From Holophagales bacterium (GTDB taxonomy: Bacteria; Acidobacteriota; Thermoanaerobaculia; UBA5066), in the NCBI GenBank assembly GCA_016719485.1, contig JADJZB010000029.1, positions 1 through 64,000 of the forward strand: DNA of 64,000 bases, given 5' to 3'. A program made the position numbers and the translations under genes. How positions within the stretch are numbered: the first letter of the stretch is position 1; each line of letters begins with the position of its first letter. Shown here piece after piece: positions 24,947 through 33,752 of this stretch. The notes beneath the pieces are model-generated. The model had not been told where the DNA came from, searched no databases, and saw nothing but the letters and a program-made list of their open reading frames with translations.

Positions 24947-26122
24947 GTGGCAAAACCGCGCCGCATGACGACGGAAGCGCTCGCCTCGCAGCTCGGGTCC
25001 CGACTCTCCGTACGCTGGATCGTGAACCCGAGGGTCGACCTCCTCTGGTTCATCGGGGGCGCGCTCGCCGCCTACGCGCTCCTCGCGGCCCATGCCGCCT
25101 TCCACGTCGACATGATCGCCGTCTGGTTCGCCTGGGTCGTCGTCCTCGACAGCCCGCATTTCTTTGCGACCATCACCCGGACGTACCTGGACCGCGAAGA
25201 GATGAAGGGAAGGAAGAGGCTCCTCCTGTCGAGCCTCCTCTGGTTCGCGGTCGGTCCCGCGGTCATCGGCGTCTCCTGGCTCCTCATGCAGGCGGGCGTC
25301 GCGTCGTACCGGTCCGCGTGGACGTCGTTTCTCCTCCTCTTCAACATCTGGGCCTACTGGCACGTCGTGAGGCAGCACTTCGGCTTCCTGAGGCTCTACG
25401 AGAGGAAGGGCGGAGAGACCGATCCGGTCGACCTGCGCATCGACGCGCTCCTCCTCTACGGCGGCCTCCTCCTCCCGTTCGGCGCCTTCGCGCTGCGCCA
25501 CCCCGAGGCCCGCCCGCAGTTCGGCCTCGGGCCGCTCCCGGGGCGCGAGATGATGATCGTGACCTTCCTCGAGGTCGCGTTCGCGGCGGTCGTCGCGACC
25601 TGGGTCGTCCGGCAGGTCGCGAACTGGAGGCGCGGAGGGACGGTGAACGTCCCGAAGGTCCTCTTCCTCCTCGCCGTCATTCCGCTCTACGCGATCATCT
25701 GCCTCTGGGACGCCACCCTCTCGGCTCCCCTCCTCGGGTTCGCCGCGTTCGTGACGATCTTCCACGACCTGCAGTACCACGCGATCGTCTGGTTCCACAA
25801 CAAGAACCGGTACCAGGCCCCGGGTGTCGCCCCGGAGCGGTTCGGGCTCGCCGCGAAGGTCTCGTCGAGCTTCGCCGTCTACGCGGTCGCGGCCATCGGA
25901 TCGGCCGCCTTCTTCCGGTTTCTCGGCTGCGGCCTCGAGCTCTTTCCCGGCTGCTCGCCCTTCGTGTCGACCGGGAGCATGACGCTCTTCGGAACGATCA
26001 GCTGGAGCGACCTCCTCGGCGCGGTCTTCATCGGGTTCGCCATGCACCACTACTGGGTCGACCAGTTCATCTGGCGGCCCGGGAAGAGCGAGCAGCTCCG
26101 GCGGGAGCTGAAGCTCACGTAG
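24947..26122 (+). CDS. Uncharacterised polytopic membrane protein, paralogue of the gene at 19107
   Basis: 391 residues from the GTG at 24947; the ATG at 24965 (MTTEALASQL) is equally plausible. About ten hydrophobic helices. Motifs shared with the protein at 19107: NPRVDLLWFIGG at the start, PHFFATITRTYLDREE, YWHVVRQHFGFLRLYERKGGE, and MHHYWVDQFIWR near the end. This copy also has HDLQYHAIVWFHNKNRY, giving a richer set of conserved histidines (H-x4-H and HH-Y-x3-D) than the other copy. Such spaced histidines at helix ends suggest a bound metal or heme, but no known family came to mind. It stands alone before the PLP decarboxylase. Confidence 0.78.
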   Translation: MAKPRRMTTEALASQLGSRLSVRWIVNPRVDLLWFIGGALAAYALLAAHAAFHVDMIAVWFAWVVVLDSPHFFATITRTYLDREEMKGRKRLLLSSLLWFAVGPAVIGVSWLLMQAGVASYRSAWTSFLLLFNIWAYWHVVRQHFGFLRLYERKGGETDPVDLRIDALLLYGGLLLPFGAFALRHPEARPQFGLGPLPGREMMIVTFLEVAFAAVVATWVVRQVANWRRGGTVNVPKVLFLLAVIPLYAIICLWDATLSAPLLGFAAFVTIFHDLQYHAIVWFHNKNRYQAPGVAPERFGLAAKVSSSFAVYAVAAIGSAAFFRFLGCGLELFPGCSPFVSTGSMTLFGTISWSDLLGAVFIGFAMHHYWVDQFIWRPGKSEQLRRELKLT

Positions 26123-26155
26123 GGCTCATCGCCCGATCGAAATAGACTCCGTTTC

Positions 26156-27595
26156 ATGAACGGAGACTTCCCTCCCGACACCCTCCGGGCCTGGGGAGGC
26201 GCCGCCATCGAGCGCCTCGCCCGGTACTTCGAGACGATCGAGAGCCGGCCGGTCCTCGCCCGCACGAAGCCGGGCGAGCTGATGGCCCGGTTCCCCCCCG
26301 AAGCCCCCGAAGAGCCCGAGTCCTGGGACGCGATCGAGCGCGACCTCGACCGCCTCGTCGAGCCGAACCTGACGCACTGGCAGCACCCCGGCTTCATGGC
26401 CTACTTCGCCACGAACGGCTCGGTACCGGGGATCGTCGGCGAGACGCTCGCCGCCGGCTACAACCAGGTCGGCATCCTCTGGCGCTCCTCTCCCGCCTCG
26501 AACGAGATGGAGCAGGCGATGGTCCGCTGGCTCGCGAACCTCGTCGGGCTTCCGGTCGCGTTCGACGGGCAGCTCGCCGACACGGCGTCCACGGCCTCCC
26601 TCATCGCCCTCGCGGCCGCGCGCGAGCAGGCGTTTCCCGACGTGCGCAGGACGGGGCTCGCGGGCCTGCCATCCGCGGTCGTCTACTGCTCCGAGCTGGC
26701 GCACTCGTCCATCGACAAGGCCTGCGTCGTCCTCGGTCTCGGGACCTCGGGCCTCCGGAAGATCCCGACCGACGCGGAACATCGAATGGACCTGGCCGCC
26801 CTCGAAGCGGCCATCGCGGCGGACCGCGCGGCGGGACGCCGGCCGATCGCCGTCGTCGGCACCGCCGGGACCACCGCCGTCACGTCGGTCGACCCGCTTC
26901 CCGGCATCGCCGCCCTCTGCCGCCGCGAGGGGCTCTGGATGCACGTCGACGCCGCCTACGCCGGCGCCGCGGCGAGCCTTCCAGAGAAGCGGCCCCTCTT
27001 CGCCGGGTGGGAAGAGGCCGACTCGGTCGTCTGGAACCCGCACAAGTGGCTCTTCCTCCCGCTCGAGTGCACCGGCCTCTTCTTCCGGAGGATGGAGCGC
27101 GTGAGGAAGGCGTTCTCGGTCGTCCCGCAGTACCTCGAGACGCCTGAAGGGACCGCAGGCGTCCGCGAGTACATGGACTACGGCGTCCAGCTGGGACGGC
27201 GGTTCCGCGCCCTGAAGACCTGGATCACGCTTCGGACCTTCGGCGCCACGGGAATCCGCGAACGCCTCCGGGCACACATCGCCCTGGCAGAGAGGCTCGA
27301 AGCCGACCTCCGCCGCGAGCCCGACGTCGAGATCCTGGCGCCGGTCCCCTTCTCGGTCGTCGTCTTCCGCTATGCACCCTCGGACCTGTCGGAACCGGAG
27401 AGGGACGCCCTGAACCAGCGCGTGCTGGAGGCGGTGAACCGGGAGGGGCGCTTCTTCATCTCCCACGCGGTCGTCAAGGGCCGCTACGTCCTCCGGGCCG
27501 CCATCGGGAGCCTCCGAACAGAAGAGCGACACCTCGACGCCTTCCTCGAATCGGTCCGGGCCGCGCGGGCGGCCGTCGAAACATTGAAACCGTGA
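26156..27595 (+). CDS. Pyridoxal-phosphate-dependent amino acid decarboxylase (aromatic/group II)
   Basis: A 479-residue fold-type I decarboxylase of the aromatic L-amino acid decarboxylase group. It removes the carboxyl group of an amino acid to give an amine plus CO2. Family features seen: HWQHPGFMAYFATNGSVPGI near residue 78, the AGTTAVTSVDPL loop, HVDAAYAGAA (aspartate contacting the PLP pyridine nitrogen) near 262, and NPHKWLFLPLECTG with the PLP lysine near 301. The C-terminal domain ends RAAIGSLRTEERHLDAFLESV. The substrate (tyrosine, tryptophan, phenylalanine or another) cannot be told. Product amines could in principle feed amine-using enzymes nearby, but no operon link is seen. Confidence 0.9.
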   Translation: MNGDFPPDTLRAWGGAAIERLARYFETIESRPVLARTKPGELMARFPPEAPEEPESWDAIERDLDRLVEPNLTHWQHPGFMAYFATNGSVPGIVGETLAAGYNQVGILWRSSPASNEMEQAMVRWLANLVGLPVAFDGQLADTASTASLIALAAAREQAFPDVRRTGLAGLPSAVVYCSELAHSSIDKACVVLGLGTSGLRKIPTDAEHRMDLAALEAAIAADRAAGRRPIAVVGTAGTTAVTSVDPLPGIAALCRREGLWMHVDAAYAGAAASLPEKRPLFAGWEEADSVVWNPHKWLFLPLECTGLFFRRMERVRKAFSVVPQYLETPEGTAGVREYMDYGVQLGRRFRALKTWITLRTFGATGIRERLRAHIALAERLEADLRREPDVEILAPVPFSVVVFRYAPSDLSEPERDALNQRVLEAVNREGRFFISHAVVKGRYVLRAAIGSLRTEERHLDAFLESVRAARAAVETLKP

Positions 27596-27695
27596 AGAGA
27601 GCGGCCCCGTAAATTCATCGAAGAGCCGGGGGGAGAACTGTGCCGGAAGCCGCCTGCGAGGGGCACGGGCTCGCAAGTCCCTCCGGGAGAGAAAG

Positions 27696-28919
27696 ATGAG
27701 CCTCATAGAACCGAGCAACCGCACCGCGGACCTCTCCGCCCTGAAGATCCGGCGCGACTCCCGCCCCGATCGCGGGCGCTGGGTCCTCCCCACTATCGCG
27801 ACGGTGATCGTCGTCCTGGTCGGCGCCGCTCTTGCCTGGAGCCGCGCGACCGGCACCACCTTCCGCGCGCCGGAGGTCTCCGTGACCCGCGTCGCCCTGG
27901 TGACGCCGACCCAGGCCTCGACCGTCCTCACCGCCTCGGGCTACATCGTCGCCAGGAGCAAGGCCGAGATCTCCCCGAAGTCGGTCGGGCGCGTCGCCTG
28001 GCTGAACCTCGAAGAGGGCCAGAAGGTGAGGAAGGGCGAGCTCGTCGCCCGCCTCGAGTCGCAGGAGCTGGAAGCCCAGCGCAGGCAGTACGCCGCTTCG
28101 CGCGAGCAGGCGCTGGCCGAGCTGGTCAACGCCCGCCTCGAGCGGCAGCGCGCCGCGACCCTTCTCAAGGACCTCGTCGGAAGCCAGCAGGCCTTCGACG
28201 CCGCCGACTCCCGCGTGAAGGCGCTCGAGGCCGGGGTCGCTTCGATCGAGGCGCAGGTGCGCTACGTCGAGGAGCTGATCAAGAACTCCGAGATCTACGC
28301 TCCGATCGACGGCGTCGTGACCGTGAAGAAGGCGTTCGTCGGCGAGACGGTTGCCCCGCAGGGCTTCGGCGGCGCCGGCTCCGCGGGGGCCACGTTCGCC
28401 GTCATCGTCGACCTCGGCTCCCTGGAGATGGAGGCCGACATCAACGAGCAGAACCTCGGGCGCCTCGCCATCGGCCAGCCCGCCGAAGTCGCCCTCGACG
28501 CGTACCCCGACAAGCCCTACAAGGCGCGCCTCCGGCAGATCGTGCCGACCGCGGACCGGCAGAAGGGCTCCGTGAAAGTGAAGATCGAGATTCTCGACCG
28601 GGACGCGCGGATCCTCCCCGAGATGTCGTGCCGGGTCGTCTTCCTGAACCCCGAGACGAAGGTCGACACGGAAGCGAAGCCGAAGGTGATGGTCCCCGCG
28701 GCGTCGGTCGTCGAGGTGGAAGGCAAGAAGGGGGTCCTCCTCGTGAAGGAGGGGACTGCCGTTTTCCGTCCGCTCCAGCTGGGAACGGAAACCGGGAGCC
28801 AGGTCGAGGTCGCCTCCGGCGTCGTGGGCGGCGAGGAGATCGTCGCCGAGGCGGCCGGTTCGAATGGAAAGACGGTGAAATGGCGGGCGGAGCAGAAGGT
28901 CCGCGTCAAGAAGGACTAG
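27696..28919 (+). CDS. Efflux periplasmic adaptor (HlyD/MacA family)
   Basis: 407 residues starting at an ATG after GGGAGAG. A single N-terminal membrane anchor lies at about residues 32-50 (VLPTIATVIVVLVGAALAW). Then come a beta-barrel/lipoyl half (VGRVAWLNLEEGQKVRKGELVARLE near 95), a coiled-coil hairpin rich in Arg/Glu/Ala (about 125-190), the second lipoyl half (IYAPIDGVVTVKKAFVGETV) and beta-barrel plus membrane-proximal domains to the end. It links an inner-membrane ABC transporter to an outer-membrane channel. It is the first gene of an operon with the ATPase (10-base gap) and three permeases, i.e. a MacAB-like system. No TolC gene lies in the window. Confidence 0.9.
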   Translation: MSLIEPSNRTADLSALKIRRDSRPDRGRWVLPTIATVIVVLVGAALAWSRATGTTFRAPEVSVTRVALVTPTQASTVLTASGYIVARSKAEISPKSVGRVAWLNLEEGQKVRKGELVARLESQELEAQRRQYAASREQALAELVNARLERQRAATLLKDLVGSQQAFDAADSRVKALEAGVASIEAQVRYVEELIKNSEIYAPIDGVVTVKKAFVGETVAPQGFGGAGSAGATFAVIVDLGSLEMEADINEQNLGRLAIGQPAEVALDAYPDKPYKARLRQIVPTADRQKGSVKVKIEILDRDARILPEMSCRVVFLNPETKVDTEAKPKVMVPAASVVEVEGKKGVLLVKEGTAVFRPLQLGTETGSQVEVASGVVGGEEIVAEAAGSNGKTVKWRAEQKVRVKKD

Positions 28920-28929
28920 CGAGGAACGC

Positions 28930-29676
28930 ATGGCCGAACCCCTGATCCGGATCGAGAACGTCGTCAAGCAGTACACCCGCGACACACAGGTCCTCACCGT
29001 CCTCGACGGCCTCTCGCTCGAGGTCGAGAAGGGGGACTTCGTCGCCCTCATGGGACCCTCGGGCTCCGGGAAGACGACGCTCCTCAACCTCATCGCCGGG
29101 ATCGACCGGCCGACGAGCGGCCGCATCCTCGTTGGTCCGGACGAGGTCTCCTCGATGAGCGAGGGGGCCCTGGCGAAGTGGCGGAGCGAGCACGTCGGCT
29201 TCATCTTCCAGCTCTACAACCTCGTCCCGGTCCTGACGGCGTTCGAGAACGTCGAGCTGCCGCTCCTCCTCACGCGCCTCTCGAGGGCCGAGCGACGCAA
29301 GCAGGCGGAGACCGCCCTCGCGGTCGTTGCGCTCTCCGACCGGCTGGACCACTACCCCCGGCAGCTCTCGGGTGGCCAGGAGCAGCGCGTCGCCATCGCG
29401 CGGGCCATCGCGACCGACCCGACCCTCCTCGTCGCCGACGAGCCGACGGGCGACCTCGACGCGAAGTCGGGCGAGGAGATCCTCATCCTCCTCGAGAGGC
29501 TCCACAGCGAGTTCGGCAAGACGATCGTCATGGTCACGCACGATCCGAAGGCCGCCGCCCGGGCCCACCGGCTCGTCCACCTCGACAAGGGGGTCCTCAA
29601 GGAGGACGTGCGCGCGAAAGGCGAGAAGGGAGAGATCGGCATCGCGGCCGCCGCGGCGATCGCCGCCGGCAAGTAG
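28930..29676 (+). CDS. ABC transporter ATP-binding protein (MacB/LolD type)
   Basis: 248 residues. Walker A GPSGSGKTTLLN near residue 40, Q-loop FIFQLYNLVPVLTAFENV, signature LSGGQEQRVAIARAI near 145, Walker B LLVADEPTGDLD and the H-loop VTHD. The LYNLVPVLTA and DEPTGDLD sequences put it in the LolD/MacB/FtsE subgroup. The C-terminus has an Ala-rich tail absent from the core family. It energises the three downstream permeases; its stop is three bases before the first. Confidence 0.93.
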   Translation: MAEPLIRIENVVKQYTRDTQVLTVLDGLSLEVEKGDFVALMGPSGSGKTTLLNLIAGIDRPTSGRILVGPDEVSSMSEGALAKWRSEHVGFIFQLYNLVPVLTAFENVELPLLLTRLSRAERRKQAETALAVVALSDRLDHYPRQLSGGQEQRVAIARAIATDPTLLVADEPTGDLDAKSGEEILILLERLHSEFGKTIVMVTHDPKAAARAHRLVHLDKGVLKEDVRAKGEKGEIGIAAAAAIAAGK

Positions 29677-29679
29677 CGC

Positions 29680-30840
29680 GTGAAGATCCTCCCGCTCGTC
29701 CTGAAGAACCTCCTGAGAAAGAAGACCCGGTCGCTCCTGACGATCGGCTCGATCGTCCTGCCGCTCTTCGTCATCTGCATCCTCGGGACGCTCCTCAGCG
29801 CGCTCGAGGCCGATCCCTCCGGCGGAAAGGGGATGTACCGGCTCATCGTCCGGCACAAGGTCTCCATCACGAACTGGCTGCCGGGCGCCTACGACCCGAA
29901 GATCCGGAACCTCCCCGGCGTCGTCGAGGCGATCCGGATGCAGTGGTTCGGCGGGTCGTACATCGACCAGTCGGCGAAGAACCAGTTCGCGCGCTTCTCC
30001 GTCACCGACGCCGACCGCCTCCTCAGGGTCTTCGACGAGGCGAAGGTCGTCGAGGGGAGCGAGGCGGAATGGGTGAGCGACCGCTCCGGCCTCCTCGTCG
30101 GCCGGCAGCTGATGAAGCGCTACGGCTGGAGACTCGGTCAGAAGGTCGCCTTCAAGGGGGACATCTACCCGATCACCCTCGAGCTGACGGTCCGTGCCGT
30201 CTTCTCGGCCGCCGACGAGAGCGGCGTCTACTTCCACCACCAGGCCGTCGAGGAGGCGCTCCCGCGCGTGAAGGGCTTCGTCGGCTGGTACTGGCTGAAG
30301 ACCGATTCCATCGCCGCGACCGAGCGCGTCCCGAAGCAGATCGACGCGATGTTCGAGAACTCCTCGTACCCGACGCGGTCCGAGACGGAGAAGGAGTTCC
30401 AGAGCATGTGGGTCTCGATGCTCGGGAACGTCAAGCTCCTCGTCGGGTCGATCACGACGATCATCGCCGTCGTCATCCTCCTCATCGCCGCGAACACGAT
30501 GGCGATGGCGGCCCGCGAGCGGGTCACCGAGATCGCCGTCCTGCGCGTCCTCGGTTTCACGAAGGAGAAGATCCTCGGCCTCGTCCTCGGCGAGAGCCTG
30601 GCGCTCTCCCTGTTCGGAGGGGTCCTGGGCGTCGGCCTCTTCGTGCTCCTGCTCCCCGGCTTCCGGGAGGGGCTCATGAACTCGCCGATGGCGGCCTTCG
30701 CCGCCGGCGTCCGCCTCTTCCCCGGGGTCCTCGCGATGGGCTTCGGCGTGACGGTCGCCGTGGGTCTCTTCGCAGGTCTCGTCCCGGCCATCCGCTCCGC
30801 AGAGAGGCCGATCACGGAAGGGCTGAGGCAGGTCGCGTAG
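29680..30840 (+). CDS. ABC transporter permease, MacB/FtsX family (copy 1)
   Basis: 386 residues with GTG start. Layout of MacB permeases: one N-terminal helix (about 18-42, LTIGSIVLPLFVICILGTLL), a periplasmic domain of about 210 residues, and three C-terminal helices with FtsX features (AANTMAMAARERVTEIAVLRVLGF, the coupling region contacting the ATPase). Strongly similar to the next gene along its whole length, including TRS-LTIGSIVLP, ADPSGG-GMYRL and ETEKEFQ. The two are a tandem duplication. It may form a heterodimer with the next permease. Start three bases after the ATPase stop. Confidence 0.9.
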   Translation: MKILPLVLKNLLRKKTRSLLTIGSIVLPLFVICILGTLLSALEADPSGGKGMYRLIVRHKVSITNWLPGAYDPKIRNLPGVVEAIRMQWFGGSYIDQSAKNQFARFSVTDADRLLRVFDEAKVVEGSEAEWVSDRSGLLVGRQLMKRYGWRLGQKVAFKGDIYPITLELTVRAVFSAADESGVYFHHQAVEEALPRVKGFVGWYWLKTDSIAATERVPKQIDAMFENSSYPTRSETEKEFQSMWVSMLGNVKLLVGSITTIIAVVILLIAANTMAMAARERVTEIAVLRVLGFTKEKILGLVLGESLALSLFGGVLGVGLFVLLLPGFREGLMNSPMAAFAAGVRLFPGVLAMGFGVTVAVGLFAGLVPAIRSAERPITEGLRQVA

Positions 30841-30865
30841 CGATGGTAGCCATGGCGGTGAGCAC

Positions 30866-32023
30866 GTGAAATTCATCCCCTACGTCTTCCGGAGCCTCTT
30901 CCGCAAGAAGACCCGCTCGATCCTGACGATCGGCTCGATCGTCCTCCCCTTCTTCGTCATCTGCGTCCTCGGAACGCTGCTGATGGCGCTCGACGCCGAC
31001 CCCTCGGGCGGAAGAGGGATGTACCGCCTCGTCGTGAGGCACAAGGTCTCCCTCGCGAACTTCATCCCCGAGGCCTATCGCGAGCGGATCGCGCAGGCGC
31101 CGGGCGTGAAGGACGTGACGATCCTGAACTGGTTCGGCGGGCAGTACAAAGACAACCGCCCGGAGAACATGTTCGCCCGCTTCGGCTGCGAGCCGGAGAG
31201 CCTCCTCAGGATCTTCGACGAGGTGACGATCGTCGAGGGGACCCCCGCCGACTGGACCTCCGACCGCAGCGGCGCCCTCGTCGGCGAGCGCCTCATGAAG
31301 CGCTACGGCTGGAAGATCGGCGACAAGTTCGTGCTGAAGGGGGACATCTTCCCGGTCAACCTCGAGCTGACCGTGAGGGCCGTCTTCCGCGGCTCCGACG
31401 AGACCGGCGTTTACTTCGACCGCAGGGCGGTCGAGGAAGGGCTCCCCTGGGCGAAGGGGCAGGTCGGGACGTTCTGGATCAAGGCCGAGTCGGCCGAGGC
31501 GGCCCAGAGCCTTCCCCGCCTCGTCGACGCGATGTTCGAGAACTCCGCGGCCCCGACGAAGACGGAGACCGAGAAGGAGTTCCAGAACGGCTTCGTCTCG
31601 ATGCTCGGGAACGTCCGAGCCGTCGTGACCGGCATTTCGACCGCGATCGCCCTCGTCATCCTCCTCATCTCGGCGAACACGATGGCGATGGCCGCCCGCG
31701 AGAGGGTCACCGAGATCGCCGTCCTGCGCACCCTCGGCTTCGGCAAGCCGCTCGTCCTCACCCTCATCCTCGCCGAGAGCCTCCTTCTCTCCGCCACGGG
31801 GGCCGTCGTCGGCCTCGGCCTCTTCCGCCTCGCCTTCCCGGTGCTCAAGGAGGGCCTCCTGAACTCGCCGATGGCCGGCTTCGCCGCCGGGATGCAGCTC
31901 TTCCCCGAGGTCCTCCTGACGGGCATCGGCGTCACCCTCTTCGTCGGCCTCGTCGCCGGGATCGTCCCGGCCATCCGCTCCGCCCAGCGCTCCATCCCCG
32001 ACGGCCTCCGCCAGGTCGGGTAG
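30866..32023 (+). CDS. ABC transporter permease, MacB/FtsX family (copy 2)
   Basis: 385 residues with GTG start, 25 bases after copy 1. Same four-helix layout and periplasmic domain; shared landmarks with copy 1 include KKTRSILTIGSIVLP, DADPSGGRGMYRL, LMKRYGWKIGDKF, ETEKEFQNGFVSMLGNVRAV and ANTMAMAARERVTEIAVLRTLGF. Differences cluster in the periplasmic domain, so the two may divide substrate contacts. It belongs to the same operon and should work with the shared ATPase and adaptor. Confidence 0.9.
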   Translation: MKFIPYVFRSLFRKKTRSILTIGSIVLPFFVICVLGTLLMALDADPSGGRGMYRLVVRHKVSLANFIPEAYRERIAQAPGVKDVTILNWFGGQYKDNRPENMFARFGCEPESLLRIFDEVTIVEGTPADWTSDRSGALVGERLMKRYGWKIGDKFVLKGDIFPVNLELTVRAVFRGSDETGVYFDRRAVEEGLPWAKGQVGTFWIKAESAEAAQSLPRLVDAMFENSAAPTKTETEKEFQNGFVSMLGNVRAVVTGISTAIALVILLISANTMAMAARERVTEIAVLRTLGFGKPLVLTLILAESLLLSATGAVVGLGLFRLAFPVLKEGLLNSPMAGFAAGMQLFPEVLLTGIGVTLFVGLVAGIVPAIRSAQRSIPDGLRQVG

Positions 32024-32038
32024 AGAGAGGTATCGAAC

Positions 32039-33217
32039 GTGCTCGGAATCCCGCTGAAGTACAACGTGAGAAACCTCTTCGTCCGGAAGGTCACGACGAC
32101 GCTCACCGTCCTCGGCATCGCGCTCGTCGTGGCGGTCTTCCTCTGCGTCATGGCGCTCGGCGAGGGGCTGACGCGGGTCTTCACCGCGTCGGGCTCGGAG
32201 AAGAACGTCCTCGTCCTGCGCCAGAACTCGCAGTCGGAGCTGCAGTCGGGGATCGGGCGCGACCAGGCGCAGCTCGTGAGGGCACTGGCGGGCATCGAGA
32301 AGGACGCGGACGGCAAGCCGATCGTCTCCGCCGAGCTCGTCGTCGTCCTCAACCTCGACAAGCGCGACGGCGGCTCGTCGAACGTCACGATCCGCGGCGT
32401 CGAGGAGAAGGGAATGGCGCTCCGCCCGCAGATGAAACAGACCGAGGGGCGGATGTTCGTCCCGGGGACGTCGGAGGTCATCGTCGCCGAGAGCGTCGCG
32501 CGCCGGTTCAAGGGGGCGGAAGTCGGCGACGAGATCCGCTTCGGCGCCTACCGCTGGAAAGTCGTCGGACACTTCGACGCCGGCGGCACCGCGCCCGACA
32601 GCGAGATCTGGACCGACTCGGAAGGGATGCTCAACACGTTCCAGCGCGGCGGCTTCTCCTCGATCCTCGCACGGACGACCGACCGGGCCGCGCGCGACCA
32701 GTTCGTCGCCGGCGTCGCGGGGGACGCGCGCCTCGCCCTCGAGGGGAAGATCGAGCGGGCCTACTACGACGAGCAGACGGCGACGGCCGCTCCGATCAAG
32801 TTCCTCGGCTTCTTCGTCGGCATCGTCATGGCCATAGGCGCCTGCTTCGGCGCGATGAACACGATGTACGCGGCGGTCTCCTCCCGGACGCGCGAGATCG
32901 CGACGCTGAGGGCCCTCGGCTTCTCGCGGCTCTCGATCCTCGTGTCGTTCGTCCTCGAGTCGATCGCCCTCGCGTTCATCGGGGGCGTGGTCGGCTGCGC
33001 GCTGGCGTTTCTCCTCGTGAAGGTCGCCCTCTCGGGCGTCACCGGCACGACGAACTTCGCGACGTTCGCCGAGGTCGTCTTCGCCTTCCGCCTGACGCCC
33101 CAGCTCCTCGTGACGGGAATCGTCTTCTCGCTCGTGATGGGATTCTTCGGCGGCCTCTTCCCGGCGGGCCGGGCGGCCTTCACGAAGATCACGGCGGCAC
33201 TGCGTCAGGTGGGCTGA
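32039..33217 (+). CDS. ABC transporter permease, MacB/FtsX family (third, divergent)
   Basis: 392 residues with GTG start, 15 bases after the second permease. Same topology: N-terminal helix (TTLTVLGIALVVAVFLCVMAL), periplasmic domain with ESVARRFKGAEVGDEIRFG (a MacB-core block), and three C-terminal helices with AMNTMYAAVSSRTREIATLRALGFS. It is much less like the two preceding permeases than they are like each other, so it is an older branch. MacB-type transporters need two permeases per complex; three genes imply alternative pairings or a homodimer plus heterodimer. Last gene of the operon. Confidence 0.9.
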   Translation: MLGIPLKYNVRNLFVRKVTTTLTVLGIALVVAVFLCVMALGEGLTRVFTASGSEKNVLVLRQNSQSELQSGIGRDQAQLVRALAGIEKDADGKPIVSAELVVVLNLDKRDGGSSNVTIRGVEEKGMALRPQMKQTEGRMFVPGTSEVIVAESVARRFKGAEVGDEIRFGAYRWKVVGHFDAGGTAPDSEIWTDSEGMLNTFQRGGFSSILARTTDRAARDQFVAGVAGDARLALEGKIERAYYDEQTATAAPIKFLGFFVGIVMAIGACFGAMNTMYAAVSSRTREIATLRALGFSRLSILVSFVLESIALAFIGGVVGCALAFLLVKVALSGVTGTTNFATFAEVVFAFRLTPQLLVTGIVFSLVMGFFGGLFPAGRAAFTKITAALRQVG

Positions 33218-33289
33218 CTCAGCCCCGTCCCCCCGGCCGCGGCGGGTCTCGAGCGTCCGGGGTCCGAGGGCCGGGGGAAGCGGCGGGAC

Positions 33290-33748
33290 CTACCGACCCG
33301 TCGACCAGGCGTAGGCCGCGTCGGAGGCGCGATCGAACGCGACGAACGTGCGCAGGGGTACCGCCCGGCCTGCTCCGGAGTAGACGTCGGCCGCGAGGAC
33401 CGTCGTCTCCCGCGCGGGGACGACCTGGACGAGCCCCCGGAACCACCAGTCGGCTCCCTGCGGGGCTCGAAACGTCAGCGTCGCCACCTGTCCGTCCGGG
33501 ATGCGCAGCAGCTCGGCTTCGAGGAGCCGACGGTCCGTCTCGGGGAGACGGAACCGGAGCCAGAAGGCGCCGCTCCCGTCGTCGGACTGGACCTTGAGCT
33601 CCGTCGCCGACGGGGGTACCCAGGCCGGCACCGCGCCTCCCGCCTCCACACGGTTTCCGAAGGCGGAGGTCGCCGGGTCACCCCCTCCGCACGCGGACAC
33701 CGCCCCGAGCAGGACGAGGGCCAGAGAGACGGCGAGGCGGCGCGTCAC
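33290..33748 (-). CDS. Small lipoprotein of unknown function
   Basis: 152 residues. Signal peptide with lipobox AVSACGGG (cysteine near 20), so likely lipid-anchored. The rest is one beta-rich domain (LKVQSDDGSGAFWLRFRLP, VATLTFRAPQGADWWFRGLVQVVP) without known motifs. It converges on the permease operon and is four bases downstream of the next minus gene, with which it is probably cotranscribed. Confidence 0.7.
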   Translation of the reverse strand: MTRRLAVSLALVLLGAVSACGGGDPATSAFGNRVEAGGAVPAWVPPSATELKVQSDDGSGAFWLRFRLPETDRRLLEAELLRIPDGQVATLTFRAPQGADWWFRGLVQVVPARETTVLAADVYSGAGRAVPLRTFVAFDRASDAAYAWSTGR

Positions 33749-33752
33749 CGCG

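Noticed and set aside
23779..25053. The in-frame extension of ktrB upstream of 23778
   Set aside because: Composition is shadow-like and it overlaps two plus-strand genes. The ATG at 23778 gives a sensible start.
33225..33280. GC-rich inverted segment (CCCCCGGCC / GGCCGGGGG) between the last permease and the lipoprotein gene as a terminator
   Set aside because: The stem is nine bases with a loop of about 30 and no T run; such matches are frequent by chance in this composition.
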